DNA from: Candidatus Poseidonia alphae
GTDB taxonomy: Archaea; Thermoplasmatota; Poseidoniia; Poseidoniales; Poseidoniaceae
Length of the DNA: 64,000 nucleotides
Direction: 5' to 3'
NCBI GenBank assembly: GCA_002505405.1
Contig: DAVD01000012.1
Coordinates: 30,543-94,542, forward strand
Both the position numbers and the translations under genes were made by a program. This document shows, in pieces, positions 28,013 through 36,577 of this stretch. The stretch's first letter is position 1, and every line of letters begins with the position of its first letter. The notes beneath the pieces are model-generated. The model was given only the letters and a program-made list of their open reading frames with translations, made no database searches and was not told where the DNA came from.

Positions 28013-31000
28013 TAGAATGACCCCCCTGTAAACGACGAGACCGAACACGATTGGCGGAGGACACAGTAGTTGCAATGTGTGCCCGGCGTTGGATTAACCT
28101 GTCCGTCATGAGCCGCCTGCACAGCGCGTTGGGCTGCCTTTAATCGCTCATACATCCATGTCCTGAACGGAGAACGGTGGATGCCTTCCCCGTTCAAAGG
28201 AAGGAAGTGAAGGGGCAAATGCCCGGTTGCTTGTCCCAAGTGCAATTCCTCTTTCACCGAATCAATGTCGGTATCCAATTCAACATAATGAGCAGTGAAC
28301 TCCCCTATTTCTGTTGCGCCGACACCGATGACGCGGTCACCTGGGTGGGCGACCTCCCAAGCCCTAGCATACAATGCAAGTTGCAATTCTTCAAACAAGC
28401 AGCGAAGATGGCGCAAGCCACGTTGTTTGACCTGTGGGCCGCGAACGGTCTTCAAATCACGAACGATGACCAGCCGCCGAGCAGCGTAAGGCGTTCCATC
28501 AAGAGGCATTGGAGTTGTCTTCTCACTTGATTCGTCCAATATACCAAGTGCAGTCAATGCCTCACGTTGCCCTTTATTCAACACCACCACGTCGACGCGA
28601 TCGGCATAGCCAAACATTTCGAATGACGCTGCAGCCTCGTGTTCGTCGGTTGTATCCAAGGCGATGCTTGTCCCCTCGGACAAGGTCTTCCATTCACAGG
28701 CAATCGGGGCTGAATGTTCTAGCGTCAAATCCGATTGATACATTCTGAAAAGTCTGCCTCCGGGAGAAATCGGCGTTCCTGTCTCCTGGTAATCGTTCCA
28801 TTCTGCTGGTGTGGCGTCGATGAGGTCGCGGGTTCGGTGGACAGAAACTGCATTGTATCTGCCCATCCATTGTGCATGTTCGTTCAAGTGTTCAAGGATA
28901 ACGTTCCAACCTGCCCCTACATCTCCCATTGGCCCAAGGTGGAGGGGTTCAATCCGTCCAAGGTCTGAGCCGCTCACATTGACGCCGTGCCCAGAAAGGA
29001 GGGCTCCTTCAACCTCGTGAGCGAGAATTCCGCGAATCCTCAGGTCAACATCCTCAGAGACGCCTTCATCTTCGCTCTTAGCGTTCAGAAACTGATTCAT
29101 CCATGCGCTTCGCGGACAATGAAGCCATTTTTCCAGTCGGCTTGGCGACCAAACCTTTCGAACCAGCGAAGCATCAATTTTGCCGAAGCGGTGGTTGAGT
29201 GAAAGCCCTGTTGGCGCGTAGGCGGGAAGAGGACGAGGGTCAACACTTAGCGAGACAACCTTCTCTTCCTTATGACCGAGATGAGGCCACTGTGCTGCGC
29301 TAACTCCGGGGGCTTTGACTGAAGCGTGCTCTGGGCGCAACCTCACTGCATCAATTCCAAGGAGGTGGGTGCGGTGGCTCCAAGAGAGCGACGACCCCTC
29401 GGTGAGCCCTCTCAACGAGGGTTGTCTCTGCTTACGATCACTCTGAATCACGCCCTCAAAGGAATGAGTCAGTGTTGGGCGATGGTTGAGTTGTTCGCGG
29501 GGTTGGATGGACTCTTTGAGGTCCATACCCAACTGCTGGCGAGCATCCCTTGGAAGGTGCCCGTGACGAATCAATCGCTTTGTTCCTGCTTCTTCTGCTG
29601 TCCAAGAGGAGACGGGCGTCAACCAACTTCCCTGTCCGAGTTCTCGCGAAACCCACTCCCAATGGCGTAAGCCCGATGTTCCTTGGTAAGTGTCAGGTGG
29701 CAAGAATTCGGGAGCTGGTCGCATAGCATCCCACTCCCCTGAACGTCGCACGTCCGACAACCATTCGGCGTAAGGAGCGCTTGGGCCGCCCCCATCTTCA
29801 GGGCTTGAATCAAACATGACAATACGAGGGGCTGCATTGAGGAGATGCCGAAGGTGGTGACGTCCTTGCCGAATCAGCAAGTCCGTTTGGAACATTCCAA
29901 GTTCAAGTTGGGCTTTGGCATCCAACCAAGGTACAACGGATGTTTTCATGGGCCAGGCGTCAACATCAAGGCCTGCAAAGATGATCAAATCAGCTTCGAG
30001 CCCCAATGCCTCTTTTGGCGTAAGTACCTCGATGTCTGCTGTTTTCATCTTGGTTTGAGACAGTGTGGTGACCTGCCCTACATACGTGAGGAGGTCAATA
30101 AAGTCCATTCCATCAAAGGTGATGCTTTGTACTCTGACCATTGAAGATTGAATCTTTTGAATGGATTCTAAGATAGCGTGGAAGGTACCTAGGCTGCGAT
30201 TGTAGGGGGATTGCCGGTGTTCTAAGGCCTCAAAATCCAACCATTTGACGAACTGTGTCATCCATGCGGGCCCATTTTTTGGTGCTGGCGGGAGGGGGAG
30301 GAACTCACCGGTGCTGCACCCCTCTACATCGTACCGTAACATGTGCACGTCTTCTCCCATGAGCAACGGCTTCCACGCATGAAGCATGCATGAAAGCCAC
30401 CATTGGGTTTCCTCAAGGTCTTGCCTTCGTTGCTCTGGATTGCGTTCTGTAGCTGATGGTTTGGCTCGTGAAAGAGCGCCTACCCATCTTGAAATCGCAC
30501 CTGGCCCACCGAGGACATGAAATTGTTGGGCAATACTTTGGAGTGCTTCTTGGTGAGGCCGAGGTCGCCATTCTTCCTGCGTTGGATGAACGAGTTCGGG
30601 GAACATATCTTCCTTGAGAGGAAGAGACGTTGAGTCCATAACGGAGTGAAGAGCGTTCATCCCCCACGCACTCATACCTTGAGACAAGCGGGATGCTTGT
30701 AGGAGAGCGTGGAACAGCGGTTGGTCTTCCAACAACTCAGTGTTCGAATTCCATTGAATGCCAAGTGAGCCGAGTGACTGCGTCCAAAGGTGCTGTCGGT
30801 CTCGGACAGAGCCGTCAATGACCAGTATTCGTCCTTGAGAAGAACTACGGAAGTGCTTGATCAGTTCAATTGTAGAATTGAGAATATGGTCGCGTTCGTC
30901 GACCGTTACTCTGGTAAATTGGGTGTTTTTAGAACGACCAACATTGGACCTCCAGGAAGGGTGCGCCTCACTCCATACTTCGTGGGGCGGGACCCATGAT

Positions 31001-31743
31001 GGGAGCGTTTCCTGTGTGCATGGATACTCGTCGACGAGAAATGCTCCATGGAATCCCAGGCGGAACGAACCAGGGTTGAGCAACTGATGAATGGGGGTGA
31101 AGCGTGAAAGAGAACACAGAATTGCCCGTTCTATTTCTGTAAAGTCTGGAGCGTGGTCAAGGATAAGAATGCCTTCAATATGGGAAAAATGAAACGGGGC
31201 TGACTTAGCTGAATTGAGCGCGCTAAGGACGTGTTTTGGAAGTAAAACGGGGAGCGTTCCCCCGCGCTCCTTTTCAAAGGCAAGCAGGATGTTTTCATAG
31301 GTCTCAAGACCTGGGTTATTCTCCCAATTGAACGGGTCGAGAAGGGGACTCAAATGCGCATGAAGACGTTCCAATCGTTGTGTTTTCTTCATGCCCCAAG
31401 ATCCGTGTTCACCGCTATGAAGGAGGGGGAATTTGTAATTCTCACCTGCATCCATGCACTTGCTGTGAATGCCCATGAAAGAGGATGCTTCGTCGTCAAG
31501 AAGGACCGGAAGCCGGAAATCTACGTGCAGCAAGCGAAGAAGTTGATTCATCGTGACGTGTTCTTGAGGTTGTGCAGCGACGCCCCGTTCGCCAAGTGCA
31601 TTGAGGGTGGACTTACGGTGTTGCTCTGTTGGATGTACGACCATAATATTGGATTCCGTCGATGCCGAAAGTCCATCAATCAGCCAATCGGGCAAACCTT
31701 GACCAGGGGGGGTGTACTCCGATGTGATGGTATAATCTTCCAC
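28012..31743 (-). CDS. AddB-like subunit: inactive helicase-like region plus Fe-S PD-(D/E)XK nuclease
   Basis: 1243 residues. The N-terminus has a strand reading NIMVVHPTEQHRKSTLNAL where AddB proteins carry a P-loop; here GKT is absent, so ATP binding is doubtful. Helicase-like blocks are weak: RILVIDGSVRDRQHLW, and LEADLIIFAGLDVDAWP near residue 590. The C-terminal nuclease is clear: SPSRLEKWLHCPRSAW near 865-880, RGILAHEVEG, GYADRVDVV near 1050, VRDLKTVRG near 1096, QLALYARAWE, and CNYCVLRQSC near 1224. The four Cys suggest a Fe-S cluster bracketing the nuclease as in AddB. It is coupled to the AddA-like gene by a one-base overlap. The likely job is the second nuclease and possible sequence-recognition subunit of a two-nuclease resection complex. 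Confidence 0.85.
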   Translation of the reverse strand: MEDYTITSEYTPPGQGLPDWLIDGLSASTESNIMVVHPTEQHRKSTLNALGERGVAAQPQEHVTMNQLLRLLHVDFRLPVLLDDEASSFMGIHSKCMDAGENYKFPLLHSGEHGSWGMKKTQRLERLHAHLSPLLDPFNWENNPGLETYENILLAFEKERGGTLPVLLPKHVLSALNSAKSAPFHFSHIEGILILDHAPDFTEIERAILCSLSRFTPIHQLLNPGSFRLGFHGAFLVDEYPCTQETLPSWVPPHEVWSEAHPSWRSNVGRSKNTQFTRVTVDERDHILNSTIELIKHFRSSSQGRILVIDGSVRDRQHLWTQSLGSLGIQWNSNTELLEDQPLFHALLQASRLSQGMSAWGMNALHSVMDSTSLPLKEDMFPELVHPTQEEWRPRPHQEALQSIAQQFHVLGGPGAISRWVGALSRAKPSATERNPEQRRQDLEETQWWLSCMLHAWKPLLMGEDVHMLRYDVEGCSTGEFLPLPPAPKNGPAWMTQFVKWLDFEALEHRQSPYNRSLGTFHAILESIQKIQSSMVRVQSITFDGMDFIDLLTYVGQVTTLSQTKMKTADIEVLTPKEALGLEADLIIFAGLDVDAWPMKTSVVPWLDAKAQLELGMFQTDLLIRQGRHHLRHLLNAAPRIVMFDSSPEDGGGPSAPYAEWLSDVRRSGEWDAMRPAPEFLPPDTYQGTSGLRHWEWVSRELGQGSWLTPVSSWTAEEAGTKRLIRHGHLPRDARQQLGMDLKESIQPREQLNHRPTLTHSFEGVIQSDRKQRQPSLRGLTEGSSLSWSHRTHLLGIDAVRLRPEHASVKAPGVSAAQWPHLGHKEEKVVSLSVDPRPLPAYAPTGLSLNHRFGKIDASLVRKVWSPSRLEKWLHCPRSAWMNQFLNAKSEDEGVSEDVDLRIRGILAHEVEGALLSGHGVNVSGSDLGRIEPLHLGPMGDVGAGWNVILEHLNEHAQWMGRYNAVSVHRTRDLIDATPAEWNDYQETGTPISPGGRLFRMYQSDLTLEHSAPIACEWKTLSEGTSIALDTTDEHEAAASFEMFGYADRVDVVVLNKGQREALTALGILDESSEKTTPMPLDGTPYAARRLVIVRDLKTVRGPQVKQRGLRHLRCLFEELQLALYARAWEVAHPGDRVIGVGATEIGEFTAHYVELDTDIDSVKEELHLGQATGHLPLHFLPLNGEGIHRSPFRTWMYERLKAAQRAVQAAHDGQVNPTPGTHCNYCVLRQSCSVSSFTGGSF

Positions 31744-31922
31744 TACCTATCCCCCGCTGAGAAGGTGTTGGTGACCCTTATTGAAGGTGGCGAGAAGAAA
31801 TCTACGGGCGCCCTAGAAAATGATTGCGTCTTGAGCCGTTCATGTTATATCTTTGAACCCCAGGCGGTCATGTAGCAGTTTCCAGCACGAGAAGCGCATG
31901 CAGTTCATTTGAGTGTGCTGAG

Positions 31923-31940
31923 GGCGGTTTTGGTTCCGCC
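31923..31940. repeat. Inverted repeat, 5-bp stem
   Basis: GGCGG (31923-31927) pairs with CCGCC (31936-31940) around an 8-base loop, followed by TTT. It lies 23 bases upstream of the strong TATA box of the TFB gene. It could be a regulator half-site pair or a weak hairpin; too short to decide. Confidence 0.35.
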
Positions 31941-31962
31941 TTTGGGGTAAAAGCACCGGTAG

Positions 31963-31972
31963 TTTTATATAG
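31963..31972 (+). promoter_or_regulatory. TATA box, probable promoter of the TFB gene
   Basis: TTTTATATAG is the best archaeal TATA match in the gap. Transcription should begin about 25 bases on, near 31995, giving a leader of about 88 bases. A second candidate, TTTATAA at 32040-32046, would start transcription near 32070 and give a 13-base leader. Two promoters or a regulated leader are possible. Confidence 0.55.
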
Positions 31973-32082
31973 TGCTTGTAGCAATAAGAATATGTCATGA
32001 TTGTAGGGGGCGCGATTGGAGAGCGGAATAAACCCGTTCTTTATAACCCCTTAACGACATGTATTAGAGGAAGTGAGCGAAA

Positions 32083-33234
32083 ATGAGCGATAATATGGAA
32101 TGTGAAGACTGCTGTGGAATGAATTTTACGATTGACCAAGCTCGAGCAGAGCGTGTTTGCGATGGTTGTGGCCTGGTTGACCCACACTACACCACCGATG
32201 CTGATACCAACAGTTCAATTGGGCTGGGTGACACACGACAAACTGAATCCTTGGATGTCTTCGCGAACAATCCAAACGCAGCACAAGGTGGCCGGATGAA
32301 TCCTTTTGGAGATCGCACCGATTACTCAGGGAGCCGTCTTTCTCCGTCTCAACGTCGTAGATTTATTCGTTTGAGCCGTGCTGACCGCTCGAGTCAGCGT
32401 GAAAAGGACCCTATGTGCCGCGAGGTGAAGCTGACTCTGTGTCGCATGTTCGGCGACAGTGTTGCTCGCGCCACCACTCATTTGGCCGATGCCGCATGCC
32501 GAAAATTGTCTCCTGAACAAGAAGCTGTTCGAAAGACCCTTACCTCTGGGGAGCGTGCCGCTTTGAGCTGCCCTAAGACCTCCATCACACGAAAGGAAGT
32601 GGGAATTCGTGGTGAAAGCCACCAAGACAACCTCCAAATCATAGCACTGGCCATCGCTGTGCTCTCCCACGAGTGGCTCAATACCCCTGCTTTCAACCAT
32701 CAAATTGTCATGGCCGAATATGGTATTTCCGAGTCTCAATTCAAAAACGCAAAGTCCACCATAAGCAAATCCTACAAAGCACGATGTCGCAGAGGATGGG
32801 CTGCCATACCCCGTGTAATGGCTCGAGGGGCTCTTCGTGCTGACCAACTTGACATCGTCGCAGAGAACCTTGACCGCGCCCTCTCCCAGCGGCTTGCGCC
32901 AAGTGAACTTGAGGTCGTGGCTGAGCTGTTCTGGAACACCATGACCGACTTGAACGAGCCTACTGCTGAAGGCCCGCTGGCCAATGTAGCCATGGGTTAT
33001 GTGGCCGGGTGTGCCATGTACGCAGCGCTTGACCTCGTCGGTTTGAGTCATGGAAACTTGGGCCGAGTAGCTGAGGCTGTAGAACTCTCCCCCGCCGGCT
33101 TGACCAACCGCCTCAAGAGCATCCAGGCTGAAGTGAATGCTGGACAGCTGCCTGAAGCACGTCGCATGTTTGTTCTCGATGAAGTTGATGGCGACTCTGG
33201 GCCATCCGGTGCAGAAGAACGCGCAGAAGAATGA
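32083..33234 (+). CDS. tfb: Divergent transcription initiation factor TFB
   Basis: TFB bridges TBP and RNA polymerase at archaeal promoters. 383 residues. An N-terminal zinc ribbon has C7-x2-C10 and C26-x2-C29 (RVCDGCGLV). A linker with an RLSPSQRRRFIRLSRADR stretch corresponds to the B-reader/B-linker region, though the usual motif there is poorly conserved. Two cyclin-like repeats follow: about 110-215 (REVKLTLCRMFGD ... ESQFKNAKSTISKSYKARC) and about 255-360 (DQLDIVAENLDRAL ... LVGLSHGNLGRVAEAVELSPAGLTNRLKSI). The second repeat ends in a helix-turn-helix, as expected for BRE contact. The acidic C-terminal tail is unusual. Divergence suggests an alternative TFB rather than the main factor. 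Confidence 0.85.
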   Translation: MSDNMECEDCCGMNFTIDQARAERVCDGCGLVDPHYTTDADTNSSIGLGDTRQTESLDVFANNPNAAQGGRMNPFGDRTDYSGSRLSPSQRRRFIRLSRADRSSQREKDPMCREVKLTLCRMFGDSVARATTHLADAACRKLSPEQEAVRKTLTSGERAALSCPKTSITRKEVGIRGESHQDNLQIIALAIAVLSHEWLNTPAFNHQIVMAEYGISESQFKNAKSTISKSYKARCRRGWAAIPRVMARGALRADQLDIVAENLDRALSQRLAPSELEVVAELFWNTMTDLNEPTAEGPLANVAMGYVAGCAMYAALDLVGLSHGNLGRVAEAVELSPAGLTNRLKSIQAEVNAGQLPEARRMFVLDEVDGDSGPSGAEERAEE

Positions 33235-33280
33235 ACCATTTGGAAGACGGGTTCATATCTCCTCCCTCGTTGGACAATCC

Positions 33281-34198
33281 ATGCGCCCCGCTCTCACCGT
33301 GTTTGCCTCGTTGATGTTTTTCGCATTGTTCGCCCCTGTTGCACCAGCACTACCTGCTGAATCTCTCGACAAGGGAATGATGTTTGGCGGCCAATGGTCT
33401 GATGTGAACAACACCACGACGGATCTCTCAAATCTTACCGACCTGCCTGCTGTCGTCGAAGTTTATACAGCCACCTGGTGTGAAAACTGCGTTGACGTTG
33501 AGCACGCATTGGACGAAGTCCAGGAAGCTGGTTTGTTGGAACAGTACCACATTCATCGAGCAATCGGAGAAACTCAGGACCCGTTTGGAAGTGAAGCCAT
33601 AGATGCTCGTTGGAATTCTAAATACGGCCAAAACGCCCCTCCTGCCGTGGTATTCAACGGTTCCATGAAGAAATTAGGCAGTGTTGCCGATGAGGCAACG
33701 TTGGTTGATGAATTCACTGGTTTAGCAAACACTGACTTAGCATTGGGTGCTGGTTCAACAAGTTTTGGTTGGACTCCTACCACCGACAGTTCTGGAACGG
33801 TCACTTGGAACCTCGACATCGATGCTGATCATCTTGAAAATTCAACGCTCAATGTTACGGCTTGGATCGTAGAAGCAGGTGCAGAGTTTGAAGAAGGTTC
33901 TAACGGACTGGGAACCTATCCCCACATCGTGCTTGACATCGTCTCCTTAGGAAATGAACTCCAGGGAAGCGTTGCAATACAGATTCCGGAAGCAAACGAC
34001 GGTGATGACCTCCAAGTCCACCTCATCTACGAAATCATACCCTTGGTTGAAGAGCCAACGGATGATGTGAAAGTTGAAGACTCGGACGATTCGGAATCCG
34101 TACCGTTTCTAACCGGATTGACCACAGTCACTGTCCTCTTGGGAGCCGCTTGGGCACACGGCGGCAACGTTAACCAAAAAGGTCGCCAAGACCAGTGA
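33281..34198 (+). CDS. Secreted thioredoxin-like protein with C-terminal membrane helix
   Basis: About 305 residues from the ATG at 33281, which opens a clear signal peptide (MRPALTVFASLMFFALFAPVAPALPA). A longer reading frame would overlap the TFB gene. The thioredoxin-type active site is ATWCENC with C67 and C70. Next come YHIHRAIGE and a cis-Pro-like APPAVVFNG. After about residue 150 a beta-rich domain follows, and a hydrophobic helix near 274-293 (FLTGLTTVTVLLGAAW) anchors the C-terminus. It probably forms or shuffles disulfides in exported proteins, perhaps those giant surface proteins. The last 29 bases overlap the convergent 789-residue gene. Confidence 0.85.
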   Translation: MRPALTVFASLMFFALFAPVAPALPAESLDKGMMFGGQWSDVNNTTTDLSNLTDLPAVVEVYTATWCENCVDVEHALDEVQEAGLLEQYHIHRAIGETQDPFGSEAIDARWNSKYGQNAPPAVVFNGSMKKLGSVADEATLVDEFTGLANTDLALGAGSTSFGWTPTTDSSGTVTWNLDIDADHLENSTLNVTAWIVEAGAEFEEGSNGLGTYPHIVLDIVSLGNELQGSVAIQIPEANDGDDLQVHLIYEIIPLVEEPTDDVKVEDSDDSESVPFLTGLTTVTVLLGAAWAHGGNVNQKGRQDQ

Positions 34199-36539
34199 GT
34201 TCAGTGAATTCTTTTTGTTTTCGGGGCTCATCGGTCAAGTCTTCATGCAACTGCCAGGGATAACGCTCAACCGTATCAGGGGCACGCTCCACATTGGCAT
34301 AATTCCACCATCGAGGAGGGGCTCCCCGGACGCCTTGTCGGCGTTGACTTTCTCCAAGGAGGTCAGTAAGACGGAGGCGAGCATTCGGGCGTGGATGATC
34401 CCGACGAATGTAGTGAGTATGGTTTGGCCCCTCGAGATCTTTGACATAGCCAAGAATTGATGCAATTTGTCGCACGAAACGGCGCTCTACCGTATTGCGC
34501 AGTGTCACCTTAAGGTCCACGTTTCCGAATTCAAGAGCAGCACCGTATTTGGCAGGGATTAGGAAATCTGAGCCCAGAGGTTGAGATGTCAAAACGCTCC
34601 AAATTCGGGAATATACTTCACACCAACGCCGTTCACCGTCGCGTATATCTCCAATCTGGTGGACATCGTCTCTTCTCCTCGGCATAACCGCATGACGCCG
34701 ATGATGAATCTGTCTTCGGAAGTCACCGTATCTGAAGGCTCGCTCTTCTGCGGATGAGCGATGTACCGCATGAGCTCGGTAAGGTTTGACGCCTCCTGCC
34801 CATCGCTGAATCACGTTATGAATTGGAAACGTTCCGGACTCCTCAAAATGTTCTTGGAAAATCTCGTTCCATTCGGTGTTCCGGCGTTCACTGATTCGTT
34901 CACCGTGACGGAATTGACGTTGCAGAAGGCCGCGAAAGCCTCGGTTCCCTCGCTCCGGTTCAGGCTCATAACGGCCTCGAAGCTCGTACCATGGATCAGC
35001 GACATAATTGTGATGGTGGTAGGTCAATTCTTTGAGGGCCTCTTGGTCAAGAACAGCAATCCATTCCCTTGGAACTGGCCGTAGAAAACCAAACGGAGGA
35101 CGGTTGCGTATCAAATCATTCAAGCTGTCAATGTTGAGGGTTGCAGTGGTATCATTGTACATTGAGAGCACTACAGAACCCATGGTATCTCCGAGAGGGA
35201 CCGTGGAATGATAGTGGCCGTTGTGAATGCAAATCGCATCTTTGTGCTCTCGACCAAATCCGCTGAGGTGGGAGATTAGATACGGCGCGCTGTGTTGCCC
35301 CCTTGTCACATTGACCTCGTAGCAATGCCCTAATTTTCCAACCACAAGAACCGTTGCGTTCTTGACATACACTCGGTCGGTAAGCCCGTTGAGGATTCCA
35401 TGACAAAATTCCAGAGAACGGACCATTTGGTCGGTCGGAGCATCGGTTTTGAGGTAAGCTTGTGACCAATTGTGCTGCAAGCCCAGAAGAATCTTTCCTG
35501 CATCGGAATTCAACGGCGATAGCGCAAGTGAGACGAGAATCGCCAAGTGTACCGGTTGACGGGGAATTTGAACGAGGCGGGTCCGGCCAACTTGACTGCG
35601 GACGCGAAGCGAAATGTGCTTTTCTGAAACTCGCAGTGGCCAATCGAGGGTGTTCGCTGGAATTTTGAACTCTTTCGGGTCCCTCCAGTGCCTCATCCAT
35701 GGCGTATCATAACAGTCAAACAAACCCCGAGGGTGGTTTGAAAATGCTTTGCGGAGGTCTTGCATGTTGGTTCGACCTCCGTTTCGGATCAGTTCGGTTC
35801 GAACATCGTAAGCCCAGGAGATGAAGCCAGCTTTTCCAGACACTCCTGTTTCTTTGAGCCGGTCAATCTTGACCTTGGTGGAAAGCCAAGCAAGCATTGA
35901 GGCCATCGGGCGAGAATTAGAATCACCGTTCGCAAAAACATAATTCAATGCACGAATTTCACGATGGTCCTGATTCCTGTTTGCGGCCGGCGTAGCGCAA
36001 GAAAGGCCTACGATGAGTTTCGCGAGATCCCATCCGCTCCGGAGTTTTTTATCGGTCATGATGGGGAAAAATGAGCGAAGACTGATGACGGATGGAAGTT
36101 CTACATCATCCAAATATTGGCGGCCGTCCATGATTCGAAAACACGAGCCATCTTGGAATTCAATTCCCTGAGCCAACCATCTGATTTGGGAGTTTGACAA
36201 CACATGACCGTTAACGAGGGCATCTCCCAGTTCTTGAAACTCAGCCTCACTGCAGGGAAGATCGGCAATTGGTTCCATTGCTTCATGTTCTAATTTAGCC
36301 CAATTCGCATGCTCACCATCCCCCAGTGAATGAGCCAGTCGTTTCCAGCGACCTGAGGCGTGAACGGATGGCCCTCCGAACAACGCAATAGCACGTTCAT
36401 GATCGGTTGGAGTAAGGGGGACAGACCATCCCTCCCGAGGATTGAAGTCGATCATTGATTGACACCAATCGCAGACAATTTCCGCCTCGTTTGAGTCCAG
36501 ATTATACTTGCAGTCAATGTAAGAAGAGTGCGAACTCAT
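34170..36539 (-). CDS. Large protein of unknown function with N-terminal Cys motifs
   Basis: About 789 residues from the ATG at 36539; an in-frame TTG further upstream is less likely. The N-terminus has C-x14-C-x2-C (DCKYNLDSNEAEIVCDWC), a possible zinc site. The middle holds several Trp/His/Arg-rich stretches and a VEDPW-like YHHHNYVADPWYELRGRYEPEPERG segment. The last third is strongly basic with many Arg and His (FRHGERISERRNTEWNEIF, RQIHHRRHAVMPRRRDDVHQ). No signal peptide, membrane helix, P-loop or nuclease motif is recognisable. It is the last gene of the mcm-to-aldolase run, 38 bases after the aldolase stop. The basic C-terminus hints at nucleic-acid binding, but I do not recognise the family. 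Confidence 0.75.
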   Translation of the reverse strand: MSSHSSYIDCKYNLDSNEAEIVCDWCQSMIDFNPREGWSVPLTPTDHERAIALFGGPSVHASGRWKRLAHSLGDGEHANWAKLEHEAMEPIADLPCSEAEFQELGDALVNGHVLSNSQIRWLAQGIEFQDGSCFRIMDGRQYLDDVELPSVISLRSFFPIMTDKKLRSGWDLAKLIVGLSCATPAANRNQDHREIRALNYVFANGDSNSRPMASMLAWLSTKVKIDRLKETGVSGKAGFISWAYDVRTELIRNGGRTNMQDLRKAFSNHPRGLFDCYDTPWMRHWRDPKEFKIPANTLDWPLRVSEKHISLRVRSQVGRTRLVQIPRQPVHLAILVSLALSPLNSDAGKILLGLQHNWSQAYLKTDAPTDQMVRSLEFCHGILNGLTDRVYVKNATVLVVGKLGHCYEVNVTRGQHSAPYLISHLSGFGREHKDAICIHNGHYHSTVPLGDTMGSVVLSMYNDTTATLNIDSLNDLIRNRPPFGFLRPVPREWIAVLDQEALKELTYHHHNYVADPWYELRGRYEPEPERGNRGFRGLLQRQFRHGERISERRNTEWNEIFQEHFEESGTFPIHNVIQRWAGGVKPYRAHAVHRSSAEERAFRYGDFRRQIHHRRHAVMPRRRDDVHQIGDIRDGERRWCEVYSRIWSVLTSQPLGSDFLIPAKYGAALEFGNVDLKVTLRNTVERRFVRQIASILGYVKDLEGPNHTHYIRRDHPRPNARLRLTDLLGESQRRQGVRGAPPRWWNYANVERAPDTVERYPWQLHEDLTDEPRKQKEFTELTGLGDLFG

Positions 36540-36577
36540 GCCTAAGAAAAATGCCGACCTGTTATGAAGTCCGCACC

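Larger units (their letters stand above)
31744..32082. other. Intergenic region between divergent addB-like and TFB genes
   Basis: 339 bases without a convincing gene. Reading frames that cross the left part run antisense into the addB-like gene and look like shadows. The right part has a small inverted repeat (31922-31941), a strong TATA-like box (31963-31971), a second weaker one (32040-32046) and a GA-rich leader before the TFB ATG. Nothing else stands out. Confidence 0.6.

Noticed and set aside
31354..31875. Plus-strand reading frame of 173 residues antisense to the start of the addB-like gene
   Set aside because: It lies opposite a strong nuclease-family gene, has no Shine-Dalgarno or domain, and composition looks like a shadow.
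32326..33051. Minus-strand frame of 241 residues opposite the TFB gene
   Set aside because: The plus strand carries a zinc ribbon and cyclin repeats; the opposite frame has no start signal or family match.
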